A DNA stretch of 64,000 nucleotides from Desulfitobacterium_A sp035539115 (lineage in GTDB: Bacteria; Bacillota; Desulfitobacteriia; Desulfitobacteriales; Desulfitobacteriaceae): positions 62,001 through 126,000 of the forward strand of contig NZ_DATLJA010000086.1 in NCBI RefSeq assembly GCF_035539115.1, in the 5' to 3' direction. Positions within the stretch are counted from its first letter, which is position 1, and each line of letters begins with the position of its first letter. Shown here one piece after another: positions 35,745 through 45,163 of this stretch. The notes under the pieces are model-generated. The model saw only the letters and a list, made by a program, of their open reading frames with translations. It was not told where the DNA came from and ran no database searches. The position numbers were made by a program, and so were the translations under genes.

Positions 35745-36986
35745 ATGTTTGAGTTTATGCTTAATGAGGAACAGAAGGAACTAGCCAAGGAAGTTGCGGA
35801 CTTTGTATGCACGCAGGTTCCAAAACAATTGATCTTGGATATGGATGCTGAGAAAGTTATTTACCCGAAGGAATATATTAACTCCCTGGCTAAGGCTAAT
35901 TTATTGGGACTTCGTTTCCCCAAAACCTTAGGAGGAAGGGGTTTGGGTTGGGCAGATGAAGTGATTGCTTTAGAAGAGATTGGTACCCTAGGTACAAGTC
36001 TGGGCTGTCTTTTCTCCCTGCCTTCTATTGTTGGTGAAGCGATAAACAAGTTCGGTAGTGAAGATTTGAAAAAAAGATTTTTGCAACCCACGTTGGAAGG
36101 CAAAATCTGTACAGCCGAAGCTTTGACCGAGCCAAGAGGGGGATCTGATTTTTTCGGGGCCACTACCGTGGCAGTCCGCAAAGGCGACTATTATATCCTG
36201 AATGGTCAAAAACGCTTCGTAGTGGGGGCAGAGGGCGCGGACTATTTTATGGTCTATGCCAAAACATGTGAGGATGCATCTCCACACAAAAGTATTAGTG
36301 CCCTTTTAGTAGAGAGGGGCCCCGGAGTAGAAGTAGGGCATGTCTATGGGCTGATGGGAACTCGGGGTGGAGGTGCAGGCCGGGTAGTTTTCCGCGACGT
36401 AAAAGTTCCTGTTGAAAACTTACTTGGGGTTGAACATGGGGCTTCCGCAATTTTTTATCAAATGATGATTCCCGAAAGGATGACTAGTGCAGCCGGGGCT
36501 CTAGGAACAGCCAGAGCGGCACTGGAAATCGCTGCTCGTTATAGTACCAAACGCAAAGCTTTCGGGCAGAAGATCAAAGATTTCCAGGGTGTTAACTTTA
36601 AAGTTGCGGATAGTATCACCCAGCTTGATGCGGCCAGAGCTCTGGTTTATATCGCGGCCAGGGCAGTTGATGCCGGAGTTGAGCCAGGACGAGCCCGTCG
36701 TTTAGTTTCTGAAGCCAAGAAGTGTGCTACCGAAACAGCATGGGAAGTGGTTAATGCAGCGATGCAGATTATGGGTGGGATCGGCTATACCAATATATAT
36801 CCAATCGAACGGATGCTGCGGGATACTCGTTTGATCATGATTTGGACCGGGACCAATGAGATCATGAACATGATTATCCAACATGAGTACTATAAACAAT
36901 TGTCTGCTGAAAGCCCAGTAAAACAGCGTGATTGGGAGGAGGACGCTATAAATGCTCATCTTGATGAAGAGAAGATTTATGAGTAG
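35745..36986 (+). CDS. Acyl-CoA dehydrogenase, IVD/LCAD-type active site
   Basis: A 413-residue FAD enzyme that oxidises acyl-CoA to enoyl-CoA. ALTEPRGGSDFFGATT and RFVVGAEGADYFMVYAK bind FAD; RKAFGQKIKDFQGVNFKVADS and QIMGGIGYTNIYPIERMLRD are dimer and FAD contacts. The usual catalytic Glu in YEGT is missing, replaced by IWTGT. Instead a Glu is present at residue about 244 (MIPERMTSAAGALG), where isovaleryl- and long-chain acyl-CoA dehydrogenases have their base. ATG 35745 is the start, with GAGGAGGA upstream. Second gene of the MerR operon. The substrate is probably a branched or long-chain acyl-CoA. Confidence 0.92.
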   Translation: MFEFMLNEEQKELAKEVADFVCTQVPKQLILDMDAEKVIYPKEYINSLAKANLLGLRFPKTLGGRGLGWADEVIALEEIGTLGTSLGCLFSLPSIVGEAINKFGSEDLKKRFLQPTLEGKICTAEALTEPRGGSDFFGATTVAVRKGDYYILNGQKRFVVGAEGADYFMVYAKTCEDASPHKSISALLVERGPGVEVGHVYGLMGTRGGGAGRVVFRDVKVPVENLLGVEHGASAIFYQMMIPERMTSAAGALGTARAALEIAARYSTKRKAFGQKIKDFQGVNFKVADSITQLDAARALVYIAARAVDAGVEPGRARRLVSEAKKCATETAWEVVNAAMQIMGGIGYTNIYPIERMLRDTRLIMIWTGTNEIMNMIIQHEYYKQLSAESPVKQRDWEEDAINAHLDEEKIYE

Positions 36987-37081
36987 CATTAACCACGGCG
37001 TCAATTCAGGCAAGAATGAATAGCGTAGACTGTTCTAATCCTTAGCGTGTGGAGGAAATTTTATGAGAGCGAGGGAGATTT

Positions 37082-38578
37082 ATGGATAATCTCTGGAGTA
37101 TTCTGGAGCGAAACACACGGAATTTTCCTAAGTCAATAGCAGTACGTTATCCTGCAAAAAAACAAACGTTAACTTGGTTAGAATTACGAAATGGTGCTTT
37201 GGACTTAGCGGCCACCCTCAACGCCAAAGGTGTAGGCAAAGGAGATCGCGTTGCCATTCTATTTCACAATTGTCCTGAATTTATTTATGCTTTTTTTGCG
37301 ATAGCTTATATGGGAGCAGTTGTGGTACCCGTGAACATAAAGCTGACTGTACCAGAAATTAACTATATTTTGCAAAATAGTGAAGCTACAGCCCTGCTTT
37401 TTACGGAAGAAAAAAGGGAGACTGCGGAAGCTGTAATTAAGCAGACAGGGGTTAAGATTCTTTTATCCGGATCAGAGTTTTCAAGTCGAGACACAGGCAG
37501 GATTAGCTATGTTGAATCCGGTTATGCCGATAGCCTGGATTTGGCAGAAATTCTGTATACATCCGGCACCACGGGGCAGCCTAAAGGGGTAATGCTATCC
37601 CATTATGCCATCATTTCAACAGGCCAAATGATGGCTTATGAATCTCAGATCTACCATCAAGATAATGTTTTATTGCTCATGCCCTTAACCCATTCTGCAC
37701 CCCTTAATCTTTTTCTGGTCGGTGCTTGCTGGGCTGGAGCCCAGGTTACACTCGGAGAGTTTTCTCCCCAAACGCTTGCGCAGATGGTTGTCGAAGAACG
37801 TACAACTCATTTTTTTGGAGCCCCAGTCGCGTATCAATTTTTGCTACGAATACCCAATATTGAGAATTGCGATCTCAGTAGTATGAAATATTGGATTTAT
37901 GGTGGAGCGCCGACGGGTGAGGAACCGATTTTGGCTTGGCAAAAAGTATTGCCTGGAAGATTTATGTCGGTTTACGGCCTGACGGAAGCCGGACCTAATG
38001 GATTGGCCCTGCGTAATGATGAACACGCCGATAAAGCGGGTAGTATTGGGGGAAGGGGGTCCATAAATGCAGAAGTAAAAGTTCTCCGGCAGGACGGAAC
38101 TAATGCTGATGTCGGAGAGGCTGGCGAAATCTCCTTAAAGACACCGAGTATGATGCTTGGGTATTATAAAAAACCAGAGGAAACGAAAGGGGTATTACGT
38201 GATGGGTGGCTTTTGACGGGCGACTTAGCGATTAGGGATGAAGATGGTTATCTGTGGATTTTAGACCGGAAGAAAGACATGATAATCTCCGGTGGGGTCA
38301 ATGTATATCCTAAAGAAGTTGAAGACTTACTTATGACCCATCCCCGAATTACCGATGCTGCTGTAATTGGGGTGCCACATCCCGATTGGGGTGAAAGTGT
38401 ATGTGCAGTGCTAACGCTCAATGAAGGAGAAGATTTGACGTTGGCTAATATCCGTGAATTTTGTCAGGGCAGACTTGCCGACTACAAGATCCCCAAATTG
38501 ATGAGGGTATTGTCCATTTTGCCGAGAAATTCTTCAGGTAAATTGCTAAAATACCATCTTAGGAAAGATCTTTCTTAG
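37082..38578 (+). CDS. AMP-dependent acyl-CoA synthetase/ligase
   Basis: A 498-residue adenylate-forming enzyme that activates a carboxylic acid as acyl-AMP and then acyl-CoA. The ATP-binding loop is LYTSGTTGQPKGVMLSH, followed by YGLTEAGPNG (A5), GWLLTGDLAIRDEDGYLWILDRKKDMIISGG (A7-A8) and the catalytic Lys in SSGKLLKYHLR. Length is normal for the fatty acid or aromatic acid branch. It begins 95 bases after the acyl-CoA dehydrogenase and likely supplies its substrate. A terminator follows. Confidence 0.92.
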   Translation: MDNLWSILERNTRNFPKSIAVRYPAKKQTLTWLELRNGALDLAATLNAKGVGKGDRVAILFHNCPEFIYAFFAIAYMGAVVVPVNIKLTVPEINYILQNSEATALLFTEEKRETAEAVIKQTGVKILLSGSEFSSRDTGRISYVESGYADSLDLAEILYTSGTTGQPKGVMLSHYAIISTGQMMAYESQIYHQDNVLLLMPLTHSAPLNLFLVGACWAGAQVTLGEFSPQTLAQMVVEERTTHFFGAPVAYQFLLRIPNIENCDLSSMKYWIYGGAPTGEEPILAWQKVLPGRFMSVYGLTEAGPNGLALRNDEHADKAGSIGGRGSINAEVKVLRQDGTNADVGEAGEISLKTPSMMLGYYKKPEETKGVLRDGWLLTGDLAIRDEDGYLWILDRKKDMIISGGVNVYPKEVEDLLMTHPRITDAAVIGVPHPDWGESVCAVLTLNEGEDLTLANIREFCQGRLADYKIPKLMRVLSILPRNSSGKLLKYHLRKDLS

Positions 38579-38637
38579 TGCTGCTTGGACTAGGTGTTCT
38601 TAGGTGAGTAATACGCAGCTAATAAATTAGATTGATG

Positions 38638-38664
38638 AACCTCCGCTATTGCGGGGGTTTACTG
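38638..38664 (+). terminator. Terminator after the acyl-CoA ligase gene
   Basis: Stem AACCTCCGC / GCGGGGGTT (one G-U pair) with a TATT loop and a short T run. Confidence 0.75.
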
Positions 38665-38793
38665 TTATCTGCGATTCTAAATGATACAGAGTGGAAAAAT
38701 AAAGGATAATGCTTAATGTTAACGAATATCTCGGTAATTATATCCGTTTCACCGGGTTAGACTTGGAGCTGAGGGCTCAAAGGAGCAGTAAAA

Positions 38794-40590
38794 ATGGTCG
38801 AACTTATAGCCGTTCAAGGCTATGCCCAACAAATAGCCGAGGCCATTGCCACCGTGGTTAATATTGACATTGAGATTGCCGATCAGAGCTTGGTCCGGGT
38901 AGCCGGAACAGGTAAGTATCGCCAAGGTGTCGGCAAGTCTATGGATAGGCAAGGCTATGTCTATCGTGAAGTATTGTGTACGGGGCATCAGTTCGTGATT
39001 GAAAATCCTGGCTATCATCCCCTTTGTGCACCTTGTGTTGATCGAGAAAATTGTCCGGAAAAATATGAGATTGTTTCTCCTATCAACATTGAAGGCCAGA
39101 CGGTCGGGGTGATTGGCCTCATCGGTTTTACCCAGGAGCAAGCTGATCGCATTCAGAAAAACCAAGCGTCTTATTTGAATTTTATCATTAAAATGGCGGA
39201 AACGATTGCGCTTAAGCTGAAGGAGCAAGAATTCCTAAATGGTCTACTCTCTTCTAATCATTACCTGAATTCCCTTGTTGATTGTTTGGAGGAGGGGTTA
39301 ATTACCGTTAATCCTGAGGGACAGATTCAACATATTAATCAGGCAGCCCAACTCCTATTTGCAGGTACAAAAGTCGAACCCCAAGCGACCCTCGATTCGC
39401 TTTTTCCAGCGCCTATCGTCCAAGAAATCATGGCTGCCGGTCAGAAGGGTGAGAAACTGACTGATCATGAGGTGCGCCTTGAAAATAAACAGATGCGGGT
39501 ACACCTGATTTTACGAGCTGTTCCGATTGCCCTCGATGACGGGGTAACGACAATCGCCATTACGCTTCGTCCCTTTGAAGAAATAAGCCGGATTGTTAAT
39601 CGGCTCTCGACCCAGGAGGCGAGCTATACGGTCGAAGATATTTTGGGTAAGAGCCAAGCGATGACGCAGCTTCGAGAACGGGCGAGGACTGTGGCAATGA
39701 GTAAATCAACAGTTCTTATTCGTGGGGAGAGTGGTACCGGGAAAGAGATGTTGGCTCGCGCGATTCATAATTTAAGCCCGCGTCGGTCTGAACCTTTTGT
39801 GGCGATCAATTGTACAGCTATTCCAGAAGCGTTGTTAGAAAGTGAACTCTTCGGTTATGAGGAGGGAGCCTTTACCGGTGCGCGGAAGGAAGGTAAAATT
39901 GGTAAATTTGAGTTAGCTAATAAGGGAACTCTCTTCCTGGATGAGATTGGGGATATGCCTCTTTTCCTTCAGGCTAAAATTCTCCGTGTTCTCCAGGAAC
40001 GACAAATCGAACGGGTTGGCGGAATTCAAACAACGCCTGTAGACGTGCGGGTAATTGCGGCAACTCACCGGGATTTGGAGCAGATGATGGCCCAAGGAGA
40101 ATTTCGGGAGGATCTCTATTACCGGATTAACGTGATCCCGATGTTCATTGAGGCCCTTCGTAATCGGAAAGAGGATCTCGAAATATTGACCAACCATTTT
40201 ATTGAGGTCTATAATGCTCAACTCGGAAAAGCGGTTAAAAGGGTGACCAAGGGATTTCAACGAAGACTACAGGACTATGCGTGGCCAGGAAATGTACGAG
40301 AACTTCAAAATGTGCTTGAATATGCGATGAATCTAGCCGATCAAGCGATTCTAGACGAACAGGATTTGCCGGCTCGTCTACGACAGGCGGAGCAGGGACA
40401 ACAGGAGGAATCCTTCGATCTTGAAACAATTGAACGGGAAACGATCCGCCGTTGTCTCCAGCAATTTGGAACGAGTGTTACGGGTAAAGAAAAAGCGGCT
40501 GCGGCACTAGGAATTGGCCTAGCGACACTTTATCGGAAACTTGCGCGCTATGGCCTTGGTAAAGAAAACATGTCTCATAATGAAAAATGA
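38794..40590 (+). CDS. Sigma-54-dependent activator with Cys-containing sensor domain (first)
   Basis: A 598-residue enhancer-binding protein. Residues 1-145 form a GAF/diacid-recognition-like sensor with C-x2-C-x5-C (C78, C81, C87). A PAS-like domain follows (about 155-270), then the AAA+ domain with GESGTGKE (Walker A), the sigma-54-contact loop EEGAFTGA, and FLDEIGDMP (Walker B). The C-terminal Fis-type helix-turn-helix (KEKAAAALGIGLATLYRKLARYG) binds upstream sites. AAAGGAG precedes the ATG. It lies between the acyl-CoA module and the permease promoter at 40766. It is 40-45% similar by eye to the activator at 48557, and one or both probably drive the four sigma-54 promoters here. Confidence 0.92.
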   Translation: MVELIAVQGYAQQIAEAIATVVNIDIEIADQSLVRVAGTGKYRQGVGKSMDRQGYVYREVLCTGHQFVIENPGYHPLCAPCVDRENCPEKYEIVSPINIEGQTVGVIGLIGFTQEQADRIQKNQASYLNFIIKMAETIALKLKEQEFLNGLLSSNHYLNSLVDCLEEGLITVNPEGQIQHINQAAQLLFAGTKVEPQATLDSLFPAPIVQEIMAAGQKGEKLTDHEVRLENKQMRVHLILRAVPIALDDGVTTIAITLRPFEEISRIVNRLSTQEASYTVEDILGKSQAMTQLRERARTVAMSKSTVLIRGESGTGKEMLARAIHNLSPRRSEPFVAINCTAIPEALLESELFGYEEGAFTGARKEGKIGKFELANKGTLFLDEIGDMPLFLQAKILRVLQERQIERVGGIQTTPVDVRVIAATHRDLEQMMAQGEFREDLYYRINVIPMFIEALRNRKEDLEILTNHFIEVYNAQLGKAVKRVTKGFQRRLQDYAWPGNVRELQNVLEYAMNLADQAILDEQDLPARLRQAEQGQQEESFDLETIERETIRRCLQQFGTSVTGKEKAAAALGIGLATLYRKLARYGLGKENMSHNEK

Positions 40591-40609
40591 TTATCAAAAT
40601 GAGAGGGAT

Positions 40610-40662
40610 AAAAACTCCTGCAGGGATTGTGTTCGAGGCATTCCTTACAGGAGTTTTTCATT
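40610..40662 (+). terminator. Terminator after the first sigma-54 activator
   Basis: Stem AAAAACTCCTG / CAGGAGTTTTT closing a 27-base loop, with T residues at the 3' side. Confidence 0.75.
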
Positions 40663-40693
40663 AAATCAAGGGAGATGGACAACGAATATTTAT

Positions 40694-40701
40694 CGATATG
40701 A
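40694..40701 (+). promoter_or_regulatory. Candidate activator site upstream of permease promoter
   Basis: CGATATGA, within TTATC-GATAT-GATAA, about 73 bases before the -24 element. The same octamer occurs before two other sigma-54 promoters (46541, 50356). Confidence 0.4.
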
Positions 40702-40765
40702 TAAAGAAATGGAATAGATAATGTTTAAAATGTACTTGTTATCACGAAGTTGTTCGTGAAAGATG

Positions 40766-40781
40766 TGGCATGAAAATTGCA
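40766..40781 (+). promoter_or_regulatory. Sigma-54 promoter of the permease-ssnA operon
   Basis: TGGCATGAAAATTGCA, a near-perfect -24/-12 element with 10 bases between GG and GC. A CACGAA-GTTG-TTCGTG palindrome lies just upstream (40743-40758). Confidence 0.93.
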
Positions 40782-40930
40782 TTATATATTCTGAGAACTA
40801 TTCTTAGGACCCTAGGCTTTGAGTAGGTTGCGGGAGCTTGCATCAGAGAAAAAAGGAAATGAGGAGGTGACCTTCATCATCGAATGGCTCCCGCACAGAA
40901 GTATCGATTGATCGAAATGGAGGGAATATA

Positions 40931-42274
40931 ATGGCTAATAGTACACATCCTGTCGATGAAATCCTGCCTGCCGGGAAATTATTTCTTTACGGGTTACAGC
41001 ATGTTCTAGCTATGTATGCCGGAGCTGTAGCGGTTCCTTTGATTATTGCTGCAGCAGCGGGTCTCACCAAAGAACAAACGGCGTTTCTTATCAATGCGGA
41101 CTTATTTACGTGTGGTATCGCGACGTTGATCCAAACTCTGGGAATCTGGAAATTGGGAATTCGACTTCCTGTTATTCAAGGGGTGACCTTCGCTGCAGTG
41201 ACACCGATGGTGATGATGGCAAAATCAGGGGGCATGACTCTTATTTTTGGGTCTGTGATCATCGCGGGTTTATTCACGTTTTTGATTGCCCCGTTTTTCA
41301 GCAAACTTATTCGCTTTTTCCCGCCCGTTGTTACGGGAAGTGTCATCACAGTTATCGGCGTTTCGCTTCTCCCTGTTGGTGTGAACTGGGCGGCTGGAGG
41401 AGTAGGCAACCCTCAATACGGATCTATGACATTTTTAGGGGTGGCGGCAATTGTTCTGGTTTCCATTCTTCTCATCAATAAATACTTTACAGGATTTATG
41501 GCTAATATTGCAGTTTTGCTTGGACTCGTGATAGGGATGGTTGTGGCCATGCCTCTCGGATTAGTCAATTTCTCTGGCGTTGGAACTGCAGCTTGGATAG
41601 GTATTGATACGCCTTTTTTCTATGGAATCCCAACCTTTGATTTTGGGGCCATCCTTTCCATGATTCTGGTCATGTTGGTTGTTATGGTCGAATCGACGGG
41701 CGATTTCTTAGCGATTGGTGAAATGGTAGGAAAGCACGTCGGCGAAGAGGATCTAACACGAGGGCTTCGGGCGGATGGTTTTGCGACCATGCTGGGTGGT
41801 GCCTTTAATGCCTTCCCCTATACTGCTTTTGCCCAAAACGTGGGTCTTGTCGGTCTAACGGGTATAAAAAGCCGGTTTGTGGTGGCCACTTCAGGTCTGA
41901 TCTTAGTGGCCATGGGACTTTTCCCCAAAGTAGCAACTGTCATTGCTTCTCTGCCGAATGCTGTACTTGGTGGTGCTGGCATTGCGATGTTCGGAATTGT
42001 TGCGGCTAATGGGATCAAAACCTTGTCCAAGGTCGATTTTGACAAAAAACCTCATAACCTTTTCATTGTTGCGATCAGTATCGGTATCGGTCTTATTCCA
42101 ATCGTTGCGCCTGATTTCTTTAAAATGTTTCCAGCCTGGAGTCAAACGATCGTTCATAGTGGGATTACCCTCGGATCGTTGACAGCCATTATTCTTAATG
42201 CGTTCTTTAATGGTGGCCATGCGGAGACAGATGTACAAAAAGATCTAGCTGCAAATGCCGGGATGAATGGTTAA
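40931..42274 (+). CDS. NCS2-family xanthine/urate permease
   Basis: A 447-residue purine:H+ (or Na+) symporter of the nucleobase-ascorbate transporter family in the cytoplasmic membrane, with about 14 hydrophobic segments. The family signature is QNVGLVGLTGIKSR; the T-G at its end favours xanthine or urate over uracil. MVESTGDFLAIGEMVG contains the substrate-binding Glu of helix 8. GGAGGG precedes the ATG. It is the first gene after the sigma-54 promoter at 40766 and starts the operon for uptake and degradation. A weak terminator follows before ssnA, which may lower downstream expression. Confidence 0.92.
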   Translation: MANSTHPVDEILPAGKLFLYGLQHVLAMYAGAVAVPLIIAAAAGLTKEQTAFLINADLFTCGIATLIQTLGIWKLGIRLPVIQGVTFAAVTPMVMMAKSGGMTLIFGSVIIAGLFTFLIAPFFSKLIRFFPPVVTGSVITVIGVSLLPVGVNWAAGGVGNPQYGSMTFLGVAAIVLVSILLINKYFTGFMANIAVLLGLVIGMVVAMPLGLVNFSGVGTAAWIGIDTPFFYGIPTFDFGAILSMILVMLVVMVESTGDFLAIGEMVGKHVGEEDLTRGLRADGFATMLGGAFNAFPYTAFAQNVGLVGLTGIKSRFVVATSGLILVAMGLFPKVATVIASLPNAVLGGAGIAMFGIVAANGIKTLSKVDFDKKPHNLFIVAISIGIGLIPIVAPDFFKMFPAWSQTIVHSGITLGSLTAIILNAFFNGGHAETDVQKDLAANAGMNG

Positions 42275-42284
42275 AATATAGAGA

Positions 42285-42313
42285 GGTGGGAGAGCTTCGC
42301 TTTCCCGCCTTTT
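42285..42313 (+). terminator. Hairpin between permease and ssnA
   Basis: Stem GGTGGGAGAGC / GCTTTCCCGCC (with G-U pairs), TTC loop, TTTTA tail. Probably an attenuating terminator, since no separate promoter for ssnA is evident. Confidence 0.7.
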
Positions 42314-42376
42314 AGCGCATTGGAAAGAGTAATGATTAGGCTTTTACACGGATGAAAAAGGTGAGGGGATGACGTT

Positions 42377-43705
42377 ATGATTTTAATCGGAAATGGTACT
42401 GTGCTTACACTGGGACAAACGAATCGAGTTATTCCCAATGGTGCAGTTCTCATTCAGGACACAAAAATTCAAGAGGCTGGTCTTAACGCTGACCTCAAAA
42501 AACGTTTCCCTGAGGCTCAGTATATCGATGCCCATGGCAAAGTGATTATGCCGGGATTGATTAACTCCCACATGCATCTTTATAGTACGTTTGCTCGGGG
42601 TATGGATGCCAAAAGTAAGCCGCCGAAGAGTTTCGTCGATATTTTAGAGGGCCTTTGGTGGAAGTTAGATAAACGGTTAACCCTTGAGGATGTCTATTAT
42701 AGTGCTCTTGTTCCCTTAATTGAGTGCATTAAATCAGGAACAACGACGATAATCGATCATCACGCCAGCCCTATGGCTGTGACGAGGAGCTTAACAACCA
42801 TGGCCAAAGCCGCTCAAGAAGTTGGGATGCGTTCAGCATTTTGTTATGAAGTGTCTGACCGTGACGGTGAAAAAATTGCGCTCAAGGGGATTAAGGAAAA
42901 TGCCGACTTCATTGCCGATTGTCAGGCCAATCCCAACCCCATGGTTGCAGGACTATTCGGACTTCATGCCTCCATGACACTCTCCGATCAGACTTTAGAA
43001 CGCTGCCAAGAAGCCAATGCCCCGCTCAAGGCCGGCTACCATGTTCACGTGGCTGAGGGAAAAGAAGACGTCGAGGATAGCTTAGCAAAATCAGGTCTAA
43101 GGGTGGTTGAACGCTTAAATAAATTTGGCATTCTGGGTCCGAAGACCATCGCCGCACATTGTGTGCACGTTAATGATGAGGAGATCGAGATTCTCAAAGC
43201 AACCCAGACTCAAGTCGTGCATAATCCAGAATCCAATATGGGGAATGCAGTCGGTGCCGCACCTGTCTTGAAAATGCTCGAGCGTGGTGTCGAAATGGGT
43301 TTGGGTACAGATGGCTATACTTGTGATATGTTTGAAAGCGCTAAAGTTGCGAATATCCTGCAAAAGCATACGGCAGCAGACCCCAGCGTGGCTTGGAGTG
43401 AAATTCCCCATATGCTTTATGAGCAAAATCCGAAGTTCGCGGGTCGGCTTTTTGGTGGACAATTTGGAGCTTTAACACCAGGGGCCTGGGCCGATGTAAT
43501 CATCGTCGACTATCTGCCCTTTACGCCCATGAATGAATCAAACTGGAGCGGTCACCTGCTCTTTGGAGCATCAGGACGCTCAGTAGAAACAACGATCATT
43601 AACGGTCAGGTTCGGATGCTCAATCGTGAGCTTATCGGAATTGACGAAGAAGCGATTTGCGCTCGTTCGCGGGAATTGGCACAGAAGCTGTGGAATAAAC
43701 TTTAA
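42377..43705 (+). CDS. ssnA: SsnA-family amidohydrolase
   Basis: A 442-residue metal-dependent hydrolase of the amidohydrolase superfamily. The metal site is given by NSHMHLYSTFARGM, HVAEGKED, HCVHVND and GLGTDGYTCDMFE (Asp). It is closest to the SsnA group, related to guanine deaminase and chlorohydrolases, which co-occurs with selenium-dependent molybdenum hydroxylases. A purine-ring deamination or ring-opening hydrolysis is likely; the exact substrate is unknown. GAGGGG precedes ATG. Located in the permease operon, upstream of two PLP enzymes. Confidence 0.92.
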   Translation: MILIGNGTVLTLGQTNRVIPNGAVLIQDTKIQEAGLNADLKKRFPEAQYIDAHGKVIMPGLINSHMHLYSTFARGMDAKSKPPKSFVDILEGLWWKLDKRLTLEDVYYSALVPLIECIKSGTTTIIDHHASPMAVTRSLTTMAKAAQEVGMRSAFCYEVSDRDGEKIALKGIKENADFIADCQANPNPMVAGLFGLHASMTLSDQTLERCQEANAPLKAGYHVHVAEGKEDVEDSLAKSGLRVVERLNKFGILGPKTIAAHCVHVNDEEIEILKATQTQVVHNPESNMGNAVGAAPVLKMLERGVEMGLGTDGYTCDMFESAKVANILQKHTAADPSVAWSEIPHMLYEQNPKFAGRLFGGQFGALTPGAWADVIIVDYLPFTPMNESNWSGHLLFGASGRSVETTIINGQVRMLNRELIGIDEEAICARSRELAQKLWNKL

Positions 43706-43882
43706 GGCTTTGCTTGGGCAGGACCAGCGGCGTCATTTGCTGGAGAATGTTAAGGAGCACTGAGAGCAGTACTAATAAGTATTTAGCAAGCGATGGTTTG
43801 GGGTCAATGCTCGGGTCTCGGGTCAGGCATTTTTGCATAGTGGCGTAAGGGTCTACTGTCATAGAAAAAGGGAGTTGATAGC

Positions 43883-45139
43883 ATGGATAACGTTCTTGGG
43901 TTGCGCTGCATTCACTGTGGCAGAGAGTTTCCAGCCAAGCCAGGTCTCTATACGTGCCCAAGCTGTGGTAGTAAAGAGGGTATTCTCGATGTCCAATATG
44001 ACTATGCCCAAATCAAGCATCAGACGACGCGGGAGCAAGTCGAGAATTCCAGGGATTACTCGGTCTTTCGCTACTTGCCCTTTCTTCCGATTAAGCCGGA
44101 AACACCTCGCCCGCATTTATGCATTGGCTGGAGTCCCCTTTATAAACCGGCGGGCTTGGGAGAAAGTCTGGGCCTGAGTAATTTATATGTCAAAGATGAT
44201 GGTCAAAATCCCACTTCTTCCTTGAAGGATCGGGCTTCCGTAATTGCAGTGATCAAGGCGATTGAAGAACAGGCGACAACCATTGCCTGCTCCTCAACCG
44301 GCAATGCCGCCTCATCGTTAGCTGGAAGCGCGGCGGCGATGGGCATCCGCACGGTGATTTTCGTTCCCGGACGGGCACCGCAGGGGAAAATCGCTCAGCT
44401 CCTGATTTTCGGGGCCAATGTCATCAGTGTTCAAGGGTCTTATGAAGATGCTTTTCGTTTATCGGCCGAGGCGATTGAACGCTGGGGTTGGTATAACCGC
44501 AATGCGGCAATTAACCCCTATCTTGTTGAAGGGAAGAAGACCGTGTCCTTGGAAATCGCCGAGCAACTGCACTGGAAGGTTCCCGATTGGGTCATCCTTT
44601 CAGTCGGAGATGGCTGTACAATCGCCGGCGTGTGGAAAGGTTTTAAGGACCTGTACAGCGTGGGTTGGATTGACCGTTTGCCGAAGCTGGTCGGAGTTCA
44701 ATCTACAGGGTGCAGCCCTTTAGTTGATGCTTTTCTGGAAAATCGGCCCTGGCAGCCAGCCGAAGAGAATACCCTTGCTGACAGTATCGCGGTCGGCGTA
44801 CCGCGTAACCCGGAAAAGGCGCTGCGAGCGGTGCGTGAATCGGGAGGAACCATGATTGCTGTTCGTGATGAGGAGATTCTCGAAGCCCTGCGTGAGCTCG
44901 GAAAGACCAGCGGCATCTTCGGTGAACCGGCAGGAGTGACAGGAATCGCAGGGTTAAAACGTATGGTCGCTCAGGGAACGATTGGAAGGGACGAAACGGT
45001 GGTTGCCATCGTTACCGGGAATGGACTTAAAGACGTGAAAAATGCTATCGCAGCTGCGGGTGAACCTATTTGTGTTGAACCGTCCTTACCACTGTTAATT
45101 GAAGCCTTGCAGCAACGAGGCATTAGTTCTAATTTATAG
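43883..45139 (+). CDS. Threonine synthase-like PLP enzyme with N-terminal zinc ribbon
   Basis: A 418-residue fold-type II PLP enzyme. Residues 1-30 carry C-x2-C...C-x2-C (CIHCGREF...CPSCG), a rubredoxin-like zinc ribbon seen in some threonine synthases. The catalytic Lys is in NPTSSLKDRAS and the PLP phosphate is held by SSTGNAASSLAG. The C-terminal residues are EPAGVTGIAGLK. Threonine synthesis makes little sense here; the enzyme probably performs a beta-elimination or replacement on an amino acid formed in the purine pathway. It is 24 bases upstream of a second PLP gene. Confidence 0.85.
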   Translation: MDNVLGLRCIHCGREFPAKPGLYTCPSCGSKEGILDVQYDYAQIKHQTTREQVENSRDYSVFRYLPFLPIKPETPRPHLCIGWSPLYKPAGLGESLGLSNLYVKDDGQNPTSSLKDRASVIAVIKAIEEQATTIACSSTGNAASSLAGSAAAMGIRTVIFVPGRAPQGKIAQLLIFGANVISVQGSYEDAFRLSAEAIERWGWYNRNAAINPYLVEGKKTVSLEIAEQLHWKVPDWVILSVGDGCTIAGVWKGFKDLYSVGWIDRLPKLVGVQSTGCSPLVDAFLENRPWQPAEENTLADSIAVGVPRNPEKALRAVRESGGTMIAVRDEEILEALRELGKTSGIFGEPAGVTGIAGLKRMVAQGTIGRDETVVAIVTGNGLKDVKNAIAAAGEPICVEPSLPLLIEALQQRGISSNL

Positions 45140-45163
45140 AATTTAACGGGGGGAACACTCACT

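Noticed and set aside
40600..40930. Purine riboswitch in the permease leader
   Set aside because: The conserved junction and loop sequences of guanine/adenine riboswitches are not present; regulation by sigma-54 explains the region.
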